A stretch of DNA of 64,000 bases from Thermococcus sp. 4557 (GTDB lineage Archaea > Methanobacteriota_B > Thermococci > Thermococcales > Thermococcaceae), in assembly GCF_000221185.1 (NCBI RefSeq), contig NC_015865.1:930001-994000 (forward strand), given 5' to 3'. The position numbers and the translations under genes were made by a program. A model generated the notes under the pieces. It worked only from the letters and a program-made list of their open reading frames with translations, did no database searches and was not told the DNA's origin. Below, in pieces: positions 49,927-58,622 of the stretch. Every line of letters starts with the position of its first letter. The stretch's first letter is position 1.

Positions 49927-49990
49927 CCCTCTTCTTCGCTTTTCTTTCCAAACCCAGAGGAGTCAGAGGGAGTCAACAAAAGGGATAAAA

Positions 49991-50206
49991 TCAAGCGCCG
50001 AGCTTCTCAAGCTCCTCGTCGCCTATAATGAGGGGCCTTTCAGCCTCGATAACGTAACTGAACTCCCATTTAACCTCTCCACGGTTCATGGCCTCGGCGT
50101 AGCGTTTGGCCTTCTCCTCGGCCTCCTCAACGCTCGAGGCTTCAACGAGCCTCCTGACGTACCACTTCCTGTCACCAAAGCGAAGCTTGAACTCCGCCAT
50201 GTACAT
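49991..50206 (-). CDS. Small unknown protein (71 residues)
   Basis: A short alpha/beta protein: AEFKLRFGDRKWYVRRLVEA forms a strand pair, EEAEEKAKRYAEAMNRG a helix, and KWEFSYVIEAERPLI a strand. This resembles small ferredoxin-like domains found in archaeal hypothetical proteins. ATG 50206 follows GGTGATG. It is downstream of a second small gene (50246-50500) on the same strand. Confidence 0.6.
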   Translation of the reverse strand: MYMAEFKLRFGDRKWYVRRLVEASSVEEAEEKAKRYAEAMNRGEVKWEFSYVIEAERPLIIGDEELEKLGA

Positions 50207-50245
50207 GGGCATCACCGTAGAGAATTGGGAGGGAGGTATAAAAAT

Positions 50246-50500
50246 CTAAGGCTCCATCGCCCGGTAAACACCGCCCTCATTGACGGCCTCAAATATCTTC
50301 CCGCCTTCCTTCGTTTTCAGCTCGACGATCACGGCAGAGGGCTCGCGCTCGACCTCTTCCTCCACATTCCTGGTGCTGAGAACCTGGATAAAGGCATCTC
50401 CAAGCCTCTCGAACTCAAAAACCAGGGCATCGCCCTCCCAGCGGTGGCCCCGGTAAGAAACGCCGCCCATTCTGAAGGTAACCTCAAGAACGATTTTCAT
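50246..50500 (-). CDS. Small unknown protein (84 residues)
   Basis: A beta-rich protein beginning KIVLEVTFRMGGVSYRGHRW, with DALVFEFERLGDAFIQVLST and AVIVELKTKEGG as further strands. Start 50500 follows GGAGGAATG, so it is a good translation unit despite its small size. Function is unknown; it may be cotranscribed with the 71-residue gene after it. Confidence 0.55.
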   Translation of the reverse strand: MKIVLEVTFRMGGVSYRGHRWEGDALVFEFERLGDAFIQVLSTRNVEEEVEREPSAVIVELKTKEGGKIFEAVNEGGVYRAMEP

Positions 50501-50582
50501 CAACATTCCTCCAAACATTGCTCATTAATCCCTCGGTAGGCGATGTTAAAAAGGTTGGCATTGAAAGAAAAGGAAAGCGCTT

Positions 50583-52808
50583 TCAACCAGTCTTCTTCAG
50601 CTTGACGACCTGCTTGGCGAACTCTTCAAGAACCTCCTTGCGCATGCCCTCGAAGAACTTTATCGAGCCGGCGTAGCTGTGGCCGCCGCCCTCTATCCCC
50701 GCGCTCGGCAGGGCCTCCTGGAGCTTTGGAATTATCTCGTTCAGGTCGAAGCTGTACGCCGCCATTCCGTCCGCAGCCCTGACCACCGCGAAGTCCGGAC
50801 CGTAGGCGAGAGTTAGAATCGGTGCATCCTCGCCGTACTTCTCCTTGAAGTGGTCGTGTATAAGGCCGGAGAGCTTGCCGGGGCTTGGATAGGAGAACTT
50901 CGGGGCGAAGAGCTCGATGTCTATCGTGTTGAACCTTATCCCGTTCGGCAGGACGACGCTCTTGACGTGCGGCAGCGAGGCCCTCAAAGCCTTCTCCTGC
51001 TTCTCCTTGACCTCAGGGTAGATAGCGTTGATGAGCTCGCGGTGTCTCTGGAGGTTGCCCGTGAGGAGGAGTATCTCGTCTATTATCCCGTGCCCGTCCA
51101 TGAACTTCCAGAAGTAGGCCTCGTGGTCTATCACCTCTGCTATCTTCTTGAGGTCCTCCTCGTCGAGGCCTTTAGCTTTCTTCGCTATCTCGAGGTACTG
51201 GTAGAACTCCGGAGCCTTGCTCCTGTCACCGGTTCCCGCTATGGCGGGCAGGTGCTTTATCTTGTCCTCAACGTCCGGATTGATGAAGCGCGCCACTTCC
51301 GTTGCCAGCATTCCCGCCGTCAGCTCATAGTAGCCGCGCTTTATGTGGTGGGGATTGACATGCACATCGACGTAATCATCAACCTTCGCCCTGTCCTCGC
51401 TCACCCACTCGCGCGGGTCGTGGTGGTCTATGACCACTATCGGAACGCCGAAGGCCCTTATGCGCTTGTAGGCAGGAATGTCCTCGCTCGTTCCGCCGTT
51501 GTCCACTATTACGAGGAGCGGGAGAGGATCGCCGAACTTCTCGTGGTCCTCTACCATGAAGATGATGTCCTTCAGCACGTCCTCCAGCTCGTAGAAGGGG
51601 GCCCTGCTCGGCCTGCGCTTGAAGAGCTTCCACCTCGCGCCGGAATCAGGCGAAACCTGCTCGATAAGGGGCACTATTGCGTATTCCAAAGCCAGGCCTG
51701 AAGTGTAGCCGTCGGCATCGGAGTGGTGCCTCAGGAGTATCGGCCTGCCCTCCAGGATGGCCCTGCGTATCATGAAGGCGGCCTTCATTATCCTCGGCTT
51801 GAGCTTCTCGAGAACCTCGCTCTGGACGAGGAAGCCAACATCCTGGGGCTGGGCGCGCCTGTCGAGCTCCTCCTCTATGCGCCTCTTGACCTCGGCCGCC
51901 TCCGGCCCCCAGAGCCTCGCCATGTCGCTGGTCTCGATCTGAATCTCGCCGGAGTGGAAGGCTATCTTTCCGATTATCTCCACGATGTCCCCGACGTTTA
52001 TGTTGGGGTATGCCCTAACCCCAGGGGCCTCAAAAGCCGCGGCCCAGGTTATACCCGTCCCGTCGGTTATCGTGAAGACAGTCGGCCCGCCGGTAACCTG
52101 TATCTGGGTGACCTTGCCGCGAAGCCTGACCGTCTGGCCCGCCATGTCCTTGCGGAGGTCGCCGATGAGCGTTATCGGGAGCTCCTTCCTGACGACTACC
52201 TCCTTGTAGTGCTTGAGGGCGGACTCTATGAAGTCCACTTCACCCCTGTCGGGCTTTACATCGAGAACCTGAACCAGTATCTCGTCCCCCGGCTTGTACT
52301 CCCTGCCGCCGAGGAGGTCCTTCCTCCGTATAAGGCCCCTGACGTGTGGATTGAGTTTGACGAAGACGCCAAAGCGCTCAACACGGTCGATTGTACCCTT
52401 GTAAACGCTCCCAATCTCAATATCCTCAAGGTCGCAGGTCTTGTCGAGAACGTAGACGACCTTGTACTTGCGCATGCAGTCCGGGCAGACCCAGGTTGTT
52501 TCCATACCCGGCTCCCAGGGTCCCTTCACCTTGCCGCAGATGTCGCAGGCCAGGACTCGGCCGGTCCCACCGCAGGTCGGGCAGGTGTCGTAAACCGGCA
52601 CTACCCCCTTCCCGTGGCACTCTGGACAGGGTATCTCGTCAACCTCATCCTCAACGCCTATGTAGTCGAGGTTGCGATAGCCCTTCAGCTTCTCCCCAAC
52701 CTTGAAATCGGCAGGAACGTAACCCCAGCCCTCACAAACGGGGCACTCCTTCTCGCCAGCCTTAATCTTCCCGGTTCCGTGGCACTCGGGACAGTCCTTA
52801 ACCACCAT
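50583..52808 (-). CDS. DHH phosphoesterase with DnaJ zinc finger, S1 and OB domains
   Basis: A 741-residue nucleic-acid enzyme. The order is: four CxxCxGxG-type repeats (CPECHGTG, CPVCEGWG, CPECHGKG, CPTCGGTG) and a further CDICG/CPDC site; an S1 domain (SVYKGTIDRVERFGVFVKLN; about residues 135-205); an OB domain (VRLRGKVTQIQVTGGPTVFT; about 230-300); then the DHH catalytic core with HHSDADGYTSGLALE, VIVDNGG, VVIDHHDP and the C-terminal DHHA1 motif GGGHSYAGS. It is related to RecJ-like/Cdc45-type nucleases but this fusion is archaeal. ATG 52808 follows GGTGATG. The zinc finger and two OB-type domains imply a structured RNA or DNA target. Confidence 0.92.
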   Translation of the reverse strand: MVVKDCPECHGTGKIKAGEKECPVCEGWGYVPADFKVGEKLKGYRNLDYIGVEDEVDEIPCPECHGKGVVPVYDTCPTCGGTGRVLACDICGKVKGPWEPGMETTWVCPDCMRKYKVVYVLDKTCDLEDIEIGSVYKGTIDRVERFGVFVKLNPHVRGLIRRKDLLGGREYKPGDEILVQVLDVKPDRGEVDFIESALKHYKEVVVRKELPITLIGDLRKDMAGQTVRLRGKVTQIQVTGGPTVFTITDGTGITWAAAFEAPGVRAYPNINVGDIVEIIGKIAFHSGEIQIETSDMARLWGPEAAEVKRRIEEELDRRAQPQDVGFLVQSEVLEKLKPRIMKAAFMIRRAILEGRPILLRHHSDADGYTSGLALEYAIVPLIEQVSPDSGARWKLFKRRPSRAPFYELEDVLKDIIFMVEDHEKFGDPLPLLVIVDNGGTSEDIPAYKRIRAFGVPIVVIDHHDPREWVSEDRAKVDDYVDVHVNPHHIKRGYYELTAGMLATEVARFINPDVEDKIKHLPAIAGTGDRSKAPEFYQYLEIAKKAKGLDEEDLKKIAEVIDHEAYFWKFMDGHGIIDEILLLTGNLQRHRELINAIYPEVKEKQEKALRASLPHVKSVVLPNGIRFNTIDIELFAPKFSYPSPGKLSGLIHDHFKEKYGEDAPILTLAYGPDFAVVRAADGMAAYSFDLNEIIPKLQEALPSAGIEGGGHSYAGSIKFFEGMRKEVLEEFAKQVVKLKKTG

Positions 52809-52842
52809 GAGCATCACCCTAGAAATCTCTCGTCTGAGAGAC

Positions 52843-54021
52843 CTAGGCCGACGGTGGCTTATAACCTTTTGTCTCCGCCCCGCCGAAGAAGCCCCAGAAC
52901 ACCACCATCGAGAGGCTGTACAGGAAGGCGGTTATCAGGAACGGCCAGACCAACGACATGTCGAAGAGAACGCCGCCCACGTACTGGCCCACCCCGAAGG
53001 TAGCCGTCCAGGCCAGGCTGTTAAGCGCCATCGCGGTGGAGCGCTCCTCTTCCTCGAAGAACCCCATCATGAAGGAGTTCCATATCGGGTTGACTATGTT
53101 CATCAGTATCGTCCTGAGGATGTATATGACCGCAGCAACAGGGAAGGCCGGCGAGAAAGGAAGGGCGCCTATGAGGAGGCTCGCCGTCCCGTTGAAGGAG
53201 ACGATGGTCTTAACGCTGCCGAACCTGTCGGCTATCATGGGCAGCAGGAACATCCCGATCCCCATTATGAACTGCTGGAAGGCGAAGAGCCAGCCGATGC
53301 TCTCCAGGCTCGTCCCAAAGCGCTGGTTGAACCAGAGCCCCATGTAGGGAATCGCTATCCCTGCACCCAGACCTATCAGCGCCCCGGGAAGGGCGAAGCG
53401 GCCTATCCTGACGAGGAGACTCCTGTCGAGGTTCAGCCCGCGGGAGTGCCTCTCAAGCACGGGCCTGACGAAGAGAACTATCGCGAACCGAATGGGTATG
53501 ACCACGAGAACCAGGGAGAACACCCCTCCATAGCTCAGCCAGCGCGAGAGAAAGCCAGCGACGAGTATTCCGAGGGCGGAGGCTATCGTGCCGATTCCTG
53601 AGGAGAGGCTGAACAGGTAGTGCCTCTTCCCGTCCTCCACCTCCCCGCTGAGCAGCGCCATGAATGATGGAGACTCCAGCGCCATGCCTATCCCTATCAG
53701 GACGCCACCCAAGGCGAGCATCCAGAGGGTCGGGTGGAGAACCTGAACGAGCCTCCCGAGGAACATCATGCTCACTCCAAGGAGGACGGTTCTCTTGTAG
53801 CCCACCCTCGCACCGAATGGGCCCGAGAACAGCAGAACCGCCGCCTGGGCCAGCGTTGAGAGCGAGAAGACCACACCTATGTTGGTGTAGTCGAAGCCGA
53901 GCGATTTGAGGTAGAACGGGAAGATAAACCAGGCTATGTTGCCCCCAAAGGCGGAGGCGAATGAGTAGGCAACGAGCAGCCATGCGTCCCTTCCGAACCC
54001 GCGGTAGTTCTGCAGTGACAT
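52843..54021 (-). CDS. MFS transporter
   Basis: A 392-residue permease with about 12 helices. GPFGARVGYKRTVLLGVSMM is the loop 2-3 motif, and NPIWNSFMMGFFEEEERSTA appears before the last helices. It resembles multidrug-type permeases; the substrate is unknown. A TATA box on the reverse strand (GTTTATATAC, 54044-54053) is about 27 bases from the start ATG, so the transcript is probably leaderless. It lies 35 bases downstream of nothing on its strand and forms its own unit. Confidence 0.87.
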   Translation of the reverse strand: MSLQNYRGFGRDAWLLVAYSFASAFGGNIAWFIFPFYLKSLGFDYTNIGVVFSLSTLAQAAVLLFSGPFGARVGYKRTVLLGVSMMFLGRLVQVLHPTLWMLALGGVLIGIGMALESPSFMALLSGEVEDGKRHYLFSLSSGIGTIASALGILVAGFLSRWLSYGGVFSLVLVVIPIRFAIVLFVRPVLERHSRGLNLDRSLLVRIGRFALPGALIGLGAGIAIPYMGLWFNQRFGTSLESIGWLFAFQQFIMGIGMFLLPMIADRFGSVKTIVSFNGTASLLIGALPFSPAFPVAAVIYILRTILMNIVNPIWNSFMMGFFEEEERSTAMALNSLAWTATFGVGQYVGGVLFDMSLVWPFLITAFLYSLSMVVFWGFFGGAETKGYKPPSA

Positions 54022-54029
54022 GAACGTTT

Positions 54030-54053
54030 AGATGTACATTTTAGTATATAAAC
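54030..54053 (-). promoter_or_regulatory. Promoter of MFS gene with ATGTACAT palindrome
   Basis: The TATA box is TTTATATAC-like (54044-54052). Between it and the start codon lies ATGTACAT (54032-54039), an eight-base palindrome at the predicted initiation region; a regulator site is possible. Confidence 0.45.
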
Positions 54054-54175
54054 CTAACCAACCGAAAAGTTTATTAGTAAAACCGGGGATTACTCACCGT
54101 TTAAATTGGAAAATACGGCGATCTCTAAGCTTGAATAAAAAGTGTAAAATCTGGAAATAAGGATAAAATAAGGTT

Positions 54176-55645
54176 TCACATTTCTTCCATAAACTCGTTC
54201 ACGGCCTTTCTGGTTTCCGCGTACGTCCTGCCCGCGAGTATTATGACCTTGTAGCTGGGATTGCTCGGGTTGTCAAGCACCTTCACAACGTAGCCCTTCT
54301 CCATGACTTCATCCTTGATAGCCCGGATTGTGGCCTCTCCGTAGGCCTTCTCCAGCAGCGCCCATGCCCTGTTGCTAACCCAACCGCCAACTATGATGAC
54401 GTTTCTATCCGAGGGCAGGCTCAGAAGCCCGGTATCGTTAACGATGAACGAGTAAACGTTCTCAGTGGCCTGAACAGTGGGGGCAGTTATGGAGACCTGT
54501 CTGGACACCGAAACGGAGCGCACGAAGCGGTAGCCTTCCACACCAGTAACGGTGCCCTTATCGTTCCTCGTGAAGACGGGGGCCAGCTCAAGGCCCCAGC
54601 CGGTCGGAAGTTTAAGGGCCTCCCCAGGCCCAACAAAAACCCTCGGAAACGCCTGGAGACTTGCGTTCACGTGGAGATAAACCGTATAGAGGCCGGTATC
54701 CGGATCGATGTCCCAGACCCACTGGCCCGTGTAAACGTCACCATCCTGATACTGCTTGACTTTTTCGTAGTATTCATAATCACACGTAACCATCTGGGCG
54801 TTGTTTATACCCACGAAAAAGTCCGTCGGGGTAAACAGGAAAACCTTCCTGGCGCCGCCTTTCAGGAGCTCATTGAGCCTGGAGGTGGGATATGCATCAT
54901 ACTCCTCGAAGTCCTCCGCCCCGCTGGAGTCGACGTACATCACATAGTACTTATCCTTGGTCATGGTCTTCTGCTTGACGACGCCGCTGGGATAGGTGAG
55001 GTCAACGAGCATCTTGGAAACCTGCAGGTTTATGTCTACGAACTTTATGCTCCACCCGCCAGCAGAGACGGACTCACCGAGGGACTTGGATTCAGAATCA
55101 ACCCTACTGTAGGCGTAGAAGTACATCGTGTCCTTCCCGTCAACGGTCGTGGAAACGATCTCGTAATCGCCGCCGATATCGAGGGGGGTTGTGTTCTCGT
55201 TGAAGATTATCTTCACGCTGCCATCGTGGAACTCAACCGTACCTCTCGTCGAGTTGAAGTTAACACGAGAGAAATCCACCTGAACGACCACAGCATGTCC
55301 CACGGGTTCATCGCTGACGTTAACGCCGACGTCCGGCATATCTCTGGAACTGAGCTTGTATGTCTGGTTTTCATCCGGGATAAGTACACTGTGGTACTCA
55401 ACGGGAACAGAAACTGTCTTTGTGTAAGTCCCTGGAGAAATCCCTTGAAGAACGAGAAAAGCACCGAGTCTTGAACCTGTTATAGCGTCCTCACCTATAT
55501 GGAGGGGGGTTCCATTGACTATCTTGGTGGTCGGGAGGACTATAACAGTGTTCGAAGAGTTGATCCCTGTAATCGCTGCGTTAATCGGTGTAAGGAGCAA
55601 GCCCAGAACCATCAGGCCCATAAACAGAACCAAAGCCCTTTTCAT
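54176..55645 (-). CDS. S-layer-like secreted protein
   Basis: A 489-residue exported protein with a signal peptide (hydrophobic residues 4-22, likely cut after ...TPINA). The rest is beta-rich with many Asn-x-Ser/Thr sites. FVGPGEALKLPTGWGLELAP and the end VIIVGGWVSNRAWALLEKAY with the TYAETRKAVNEFMEEM terminus match Thermococcales S-layer proteins. It is shorter than the main S-layer protein (about 600 residues in the species I know), so it is probably a paralogue or minor envelope protein. No C-terminal membrane anchor is seen. Start 55645 follows GGTGAT. Confidence 0.8.
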   Translation of the reverse strand: MKRALVLFMGLMVLGLLLTPINAAITGINSSNTVIVLPTTKIVNGTPLHIGEDAITGSRLGAFLVLQGISPGTYTKTVSVPVEYHSVLIPDENQTYKLSSRDMPDVGVNVSDEPVGHAVVVQVDFSRVNFNSTRGTVEFHDGSVKIIFNENTTPLDIGGDYEIVSTTVDGKDTMYFYAYSRVDSESKSLGESVSAGGWSIKFVDINLQVSKMLVDLTYPSGVVKQKTMTKDKYYVMYVDSSGAEDFEEYDAYPTSRLNELLKGGARKVFLFTPTDFFVGINNAQMVTCDYEYYEKVKQYQDGDVYTGQWVWDIDPDTGLYTVYLHVNASLQAFPRVFVGPGEALKLPTGWGLELAPVFTRNDKGTVTGVEGYRFVRSVSVSRQVSITAPTVQATENVYSFIVNDTGLLSLPSDRNVIIVGGWVSNRAWALLEKAYGEATIRAIKDEVMEKGYVVKVLDNPSNPSYKVIILAGRTYAETRKAVNEFMEEM

Positions 55646-55675
55646 CGCTTATCACCGATTTAAAGTGCATCTCAA

Positions 55676-55687
55676 CCTTTATAACCT
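55676..55687. promoter_or_regulatory. Shared, near-symmetric TATA of divergent S-layer-like and membrane protein genes
   Basis: CCTTTATAACCT serves as a TATA box in both directions: about 27 bases before ATG 55710 on the forward strand, and about 33 bases before ATG 55645 on the reverse strand. The gap between both start codons is only 64 bases, and no second TATA-like element of equal quality is visible. Confidence 0.5.
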
Positions 55688-55709
55688 TTCCCCGGAAGTT
55701 ACTTCTGCG

Positions 55710-56249
55710 ATGATGAGTGAATCCAATGCTGACCGGATGATGAACCCCGAACCTGAGCACGAGATTGATAACGAAGGGCGAACTGGAATGGAGAGACGTC
55801 TTGAAGAACTGTACTTCACCATTGAAGAGTTGAAAAGAGAGAACGAGATGAGAAAAGCCCCGGACAAGCTCGGCTGGGACGACATAGCCCAGGAGATAGT
55901 GGGAGCAGTTACCTTCGCCCTCCCGTTCCTCTTCACTGCGGAGCTGTGGGACATAGCTAAGGACATCTCCGTTGAACGCTCAATCGCGGTACTCTTCATG
56001 ACCCTCGGCGTTGCGTACCTCTTCATAGCCAAATCCCGGATAGGGAACCTGAAGAGGGAGGAACTCTTCCACATCCCCAAGCGGCTCCTGACTGTCACTG
56101 GAATAGCCTACCTAATCTCGGCCGTTCTGATATACGTGTACGGAATCAACAGCCTGGCCGACTTCACCCCCGGCCAGTACATCAACGCGACCATACTTAT
56201 AAGCACCTTCGCGGTGATAGGTGCCATAACCGTTGACATGGTGAAGTAA
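55710..56249 (+). CDS. DUF2391-type integral membrane protein
   Basis: A 179-residue protein. An acidic, coiled-coil-prone N terminus (RRLEELYFTIEELKRENEMR) is followed by about four helices (EIVGAVTFALPFLFTAELW; IAVLFMTLGVAYLFIA; LLTVTGIAYLISAVLIYVYG; ILISTFAVIGAITVDMV). The layout matches the archaeal/bacterial DUF2391 membrane family. The promoter at 55676-55687 implies a leaderless start near 55710. Its stop codon abuts the start of the TOPRIM gene, so translation of the two is coupled. Confidence 0.75.
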   Translation: MMSESNADRMMNPEPEHEIDNEGRTGMERRLEELYFTIEELKRENEMRKAPDKLGWDDIAQEIVGAVTFALPFLFTAELWDIAKDISVERSIAVLFMTLGVAYLFIAKSRIGNLKREELFHIPKRLLTVTGIAYLISAVLIYVYGINSLADFTPGQYINATILISTFAVIGAITVDMVK

Positions 56250-57281
56250 ATGAGGGTAATAACAGGAGACAGGTTCGAGGCCTTCGCAGATGAGAAAGCC
56301 ATTCTATTCCCAGAATACAGGAAAAACCGCGATGAATTAATCGACTTCGTTGATTCCCTGGCAGGGGAGGAGACAGTCGTTACGGCGAGTCTTGAGCTCA
56401 TCGATTTAATCGCCTGGAAGTTCAGGCGGGGCGAGGAGAACGTCCTCATATACTCCGACACGGGGAAGAGCCTCACAATGAAGGAGGTCTACGAGCTGAG
56501 GAAATACCTCGATTTCGACGTCCGCGGCGGTTTTTCTGGGGAGAAGGCGAGGTCAAGCGTCCTCTTCGTCGAGGGGAAGACCGACTCCAAGTTCTTCAAG
56601 GCGGTCTTCAAGAAGCTCTTCGAGTTCAAGGAGAGCAGGGAGGCCCCATACAGCCTGCGGTTCATCGAAAGGGTCTTTGAGCGCGACAACTTCGACCTGC
56701 TGAAGCGCGAGGAGGACGAGTACTATCTCGCGGTGCTGCCGAGTGAGGGCAACTCCGGGGTGATAAGGAACCTCGGCAACTTCCTCAGGGCGATGGACGT
56801 CTTCAACTTCACCGTAGAGAGGCTTGGAGTCGCCATCGACATCGATGAGGACAGAGACGCCGCCCTGGCCTCGATAACCGGAAAACTCTCCGGCTTCAGG
56901 CACAGGAAAACACCCCTCGGCTACCTCGTCGGGAAAACCGAGGTGGTTCCGCTGATAATCGGCCTGCCCTTTGAGGACGAGCTGATAGAGTGGAAGAAGC
57001 CGACCGTCGAGGATTTGATGCTCCACCTCATAGAGAGAGAAGGGCTCCTTGAGAGGATAAAGCCGGGCCTCAGAGCTCTCAACGAGAGCCTCGGGAGGAA
57101 GCTCAAGCCCAAGGAAGTCATGTACCTGGCGTTGTCGGCTTACGGCCACTGGGGCAACCTGGAGGGCTTCTACGAGCTCTTCGTCATGCGCTCACGCTTC
57201 AGAAACCTCAAGGCGGTTCTAAGGGATGCCGGGCTTATGGAGAGCTTAGCCTACCTGGCCGGGAGGGAGAGGGGGCGTTGA
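56250..57281 (+). CDS. TOPRIM-type protein (DUF3226-like)
   Basis: A 343-residue protein. The segment SSVLFVEGKTDSKFFKAVFK has the TOPRIM Glu and GVAIDIDEDRDAALASI has the DxD metal site, as in DUF3226 and OLD-like TOPRIM proteins. The N-terminal 110 residues (ITGDRFEAFADEKAILFPEY and LIYSDTGKSLTMKEVYELRK) form an extra domain, which I do not recognise. TOPRIM folds cleave or join nucleic acid, but no ATPase partner is nearby; the preceding gene encodes a membrane protein. Start 56250 immediately follows the upstream stop. Confidence 0.7.
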   Translation: MRVITGDRFEAFADEKAILFPEYRKNRDELIDFVDSLAGEETVVTASLELIDLIAWKFRRGEENVLIYSDTGKSLTMKEVYELRKYLDFDVRGGFSGEKARSSVLFVEGKTDSKFFKAVFKKLFEFKESREAPYSLRFIERVFERDNFDLLKREEDEYYLAVLPSEGNSGVIRNLGNFLRAMDVFNFTVERLGVAIDIDEDRDAALASITGKLSGFRHRKTPLGYLVGKTEVVPLIIGLPFEDELIEWKKPTVEDLMLHLIEREGLLERIKPGLRALNESLGRKLKPKEVMYLALSAYGHWGNLEGFYELFVMRSRFRNLKAVLRDAGLMESLAYLAGRERGR

Positions 57282-57320
57282 GTTTTTATCCTCCGAGGGG
57301 AATCCAGACCGGTGGTGGAT

Positions 57321-58022
57321 ATGAAGCTCGTTTCATTCGACGTCTGGAACACACTCCTGGACATCAACGTCATGCTCGATGCGATGGCCGTCGAGCTCTC
57401 CAAGCTGATGGGGGCATGCATAATAGACGTCGTCGAGGGGATGATGCTCTCCCGCGAGAGGATAAAGCGCATGAGGGCCCAGACGGCTGGAGACCCATCT
57501 CGGGCCCTCGAAGAGAGCCAGGAGATGCTCGCGGAGCTTTTGGGCACGGACGTCGAACTCGTCAAGAGGGCCGCTGCCAGGGCAACTCTCAACGTTGGCG
57601 ATGAAATACTCCTCCCCGGGGCAAAGGAAGCCCTTGAGGGTGTTAATAGAAAGGGCCTGAAAGTTACCGTGACGGGCAACGTGATGTTCTGGCCGGGTTC
57701 ATACACCAGACTTCTGCTGGAGCGCTTCGGGCTCATGAACTTCATAGACAAGGCCTTCTTCGCCGACGAGATTCTGGCTTACAAGCCGATGCCTGAGATG
57801 TTCAGAAAACCGCTGGAGGTCTTTGGAGTCGAGCCAGACGAGGCGATTCACATAGGCGACACCTACGCGGAGGACTTTGAGGGGGCGCTGAGAACCGGCA
57901 TGTGGGCGGTCTGGATAAATCCCGAGGCAGAGGAGGTCAGGAAAATCCACGAGAGGGGCTTTGAGGTTCCCGACGTTGAGGGGATTCTGGAGGTGCTGGG
58001 GAGGATAGAAAAGGAGGGCTAG
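57321..58022 (+). CDS. HAD superfamily hydrolase
   Basis: A 233-residue HAD phosphatase. Motif I is VSFDVWNTLLDIN, motif II sits at KVTVTGNV, motif III Lys at YKPMPEMFRKPLEVFG and motif IV at EAIHIGDTYAEDFEGA. The helical cap lies between motif I and II, as in subclass I. Its substrate is unknown. ATG 57321 follows GGTGG. The stop overlaps that of the convergent VapC gene by four bases. Confidence 0.92.
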   Translation: MKLVSFDVWNTLLDINVMLDAMAVELSKLMGACIIDVVEGMMLSRERIKRMRAQTAGDPSRALEESQEMLAELLGTDVELVKRAAARATLNVGDEILLPGAKEALEGVNRKGLKVTVTGNVMFWPGSYTRLLLERFGLMNFIDKAFFADEILAYKPMPEMFRKPLEVFGVEPDEAIHIGDTYAEDFEGALRTGMWAVWINPEAEEVRKIHERGFEVPDVEGILEVLGRIEKEG

Positions 58023-58411
58023 CGAAGGAGTCTGGCATTTACATAATTTTTGGCGGCCAGATACTGTTTCTCATCCGCAGTCAGAAAATCCGCCTTCAGT
58101 GCCTCGGCCAGGGCTATGTAAAGGGCATCGTAGATGGTAATGTTCTCACCCAATGCTATTTCCAGCCCCCTCTCGAAGAAGTTTTGCGCCTCAAACGTAA
58201 GCATGCCCTCCCCGATGAGCTTGAGGACGGTTATAAGGTTCCTGCCGGCCTCTTCGGTGGCTCTACCCCTCCTAATGGCCTTCCATATAGCGTTCGTTCC
58301 TTCAACGAAGGCATAGTCCAGCGTCGCCGTGCTGGAATCGATTTCAATCTCCTCCCAGCCCGGTTCCTTGAGGAGAACCCTGACGAGAACCGAGGCATCA
58401 ACGACTATCAC
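58019..58411 (-). CDS. vapC: VapC toxin (PIN-domain ribonuclease)
   Basis: A 130-residue PIN-domain nuclease. Acidic metal ligands are visible in VVDASVLVRVLLKE, EGTNAIWKAIRRG and DALYIALAEALKADFLTADE. VapC toxins cut tRNA or rRNA and are inhibited by VapB. The gene starts 14 bases inside the antitoxin gene, so the two are cotranslated. Confidence 0.93.
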   Translation of the reverse strand: MIVVDASVLVRVLLKEPGWEEIEIDSSTATLDYAFVEGTNAIWKAIRRGRATEEAGRNLITVLKLIGEGMLTFEAQNFFERGLEIALGENITIYDALYIALAEALKADFLTADEKQYLAAKNYVNARLLR

Positions 58412-58622
58412 GGTCCTCCCTCACGGACTTCGCTGCAAACCCCTTCTCAACAGAAACCGGCGTGCGTTTGAGTATCTCCATGGCCTCTTTTAGCTTCTTT
58501 CTCCGTTCTTCCTCGTCTATGCGCCTTCTTATGAACTCTCTGATTTCCTCGCTCCAGTTTATGTCAAGCTCCTTCATCTTGAGCTTCAACTCATCGGGAA
58601 CGCGGACAGTAACGATGGCCAT
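58398..58622 (-). CDS. vapB: VapB antitoxin (ribbon-helix-helix)
   Basis: A 74-residue antitoxin: an N-terminal ribbon-helix-helix (AIVTVRVPDELKLKMKELDI) for DNA binding and a C-terminal helix to wrap VapC. It likely represses its own operon; three direct repeats of 8 bases at a 12-base period lie right upstream (58623-58654). Start 58622 follows GAGGTG. Confidence 0.9.
   Translation of the reverse strand: MAIVTVRVPDELKLKMKELDINWSEEIREFIRRRIDEEERRKKLKEAMEILKRTPVSVEKGFAAKSVREDRDSR

Noticed and set aside
51723-53003. Forward frame of 426 codons across the DHH gene
   Set aside because: It runs antisense through conserved zinc, S1 and OB domains and through the next gene; no domain or start signal supports it.
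55648-55668. TATCAC-type half of a Thermococcales glycolytic motif before the S-layer-like gene
   Set aside because: The second half (GTGATA at the right spacing) is missing; TATCACC is just the complement of the ribosome site.
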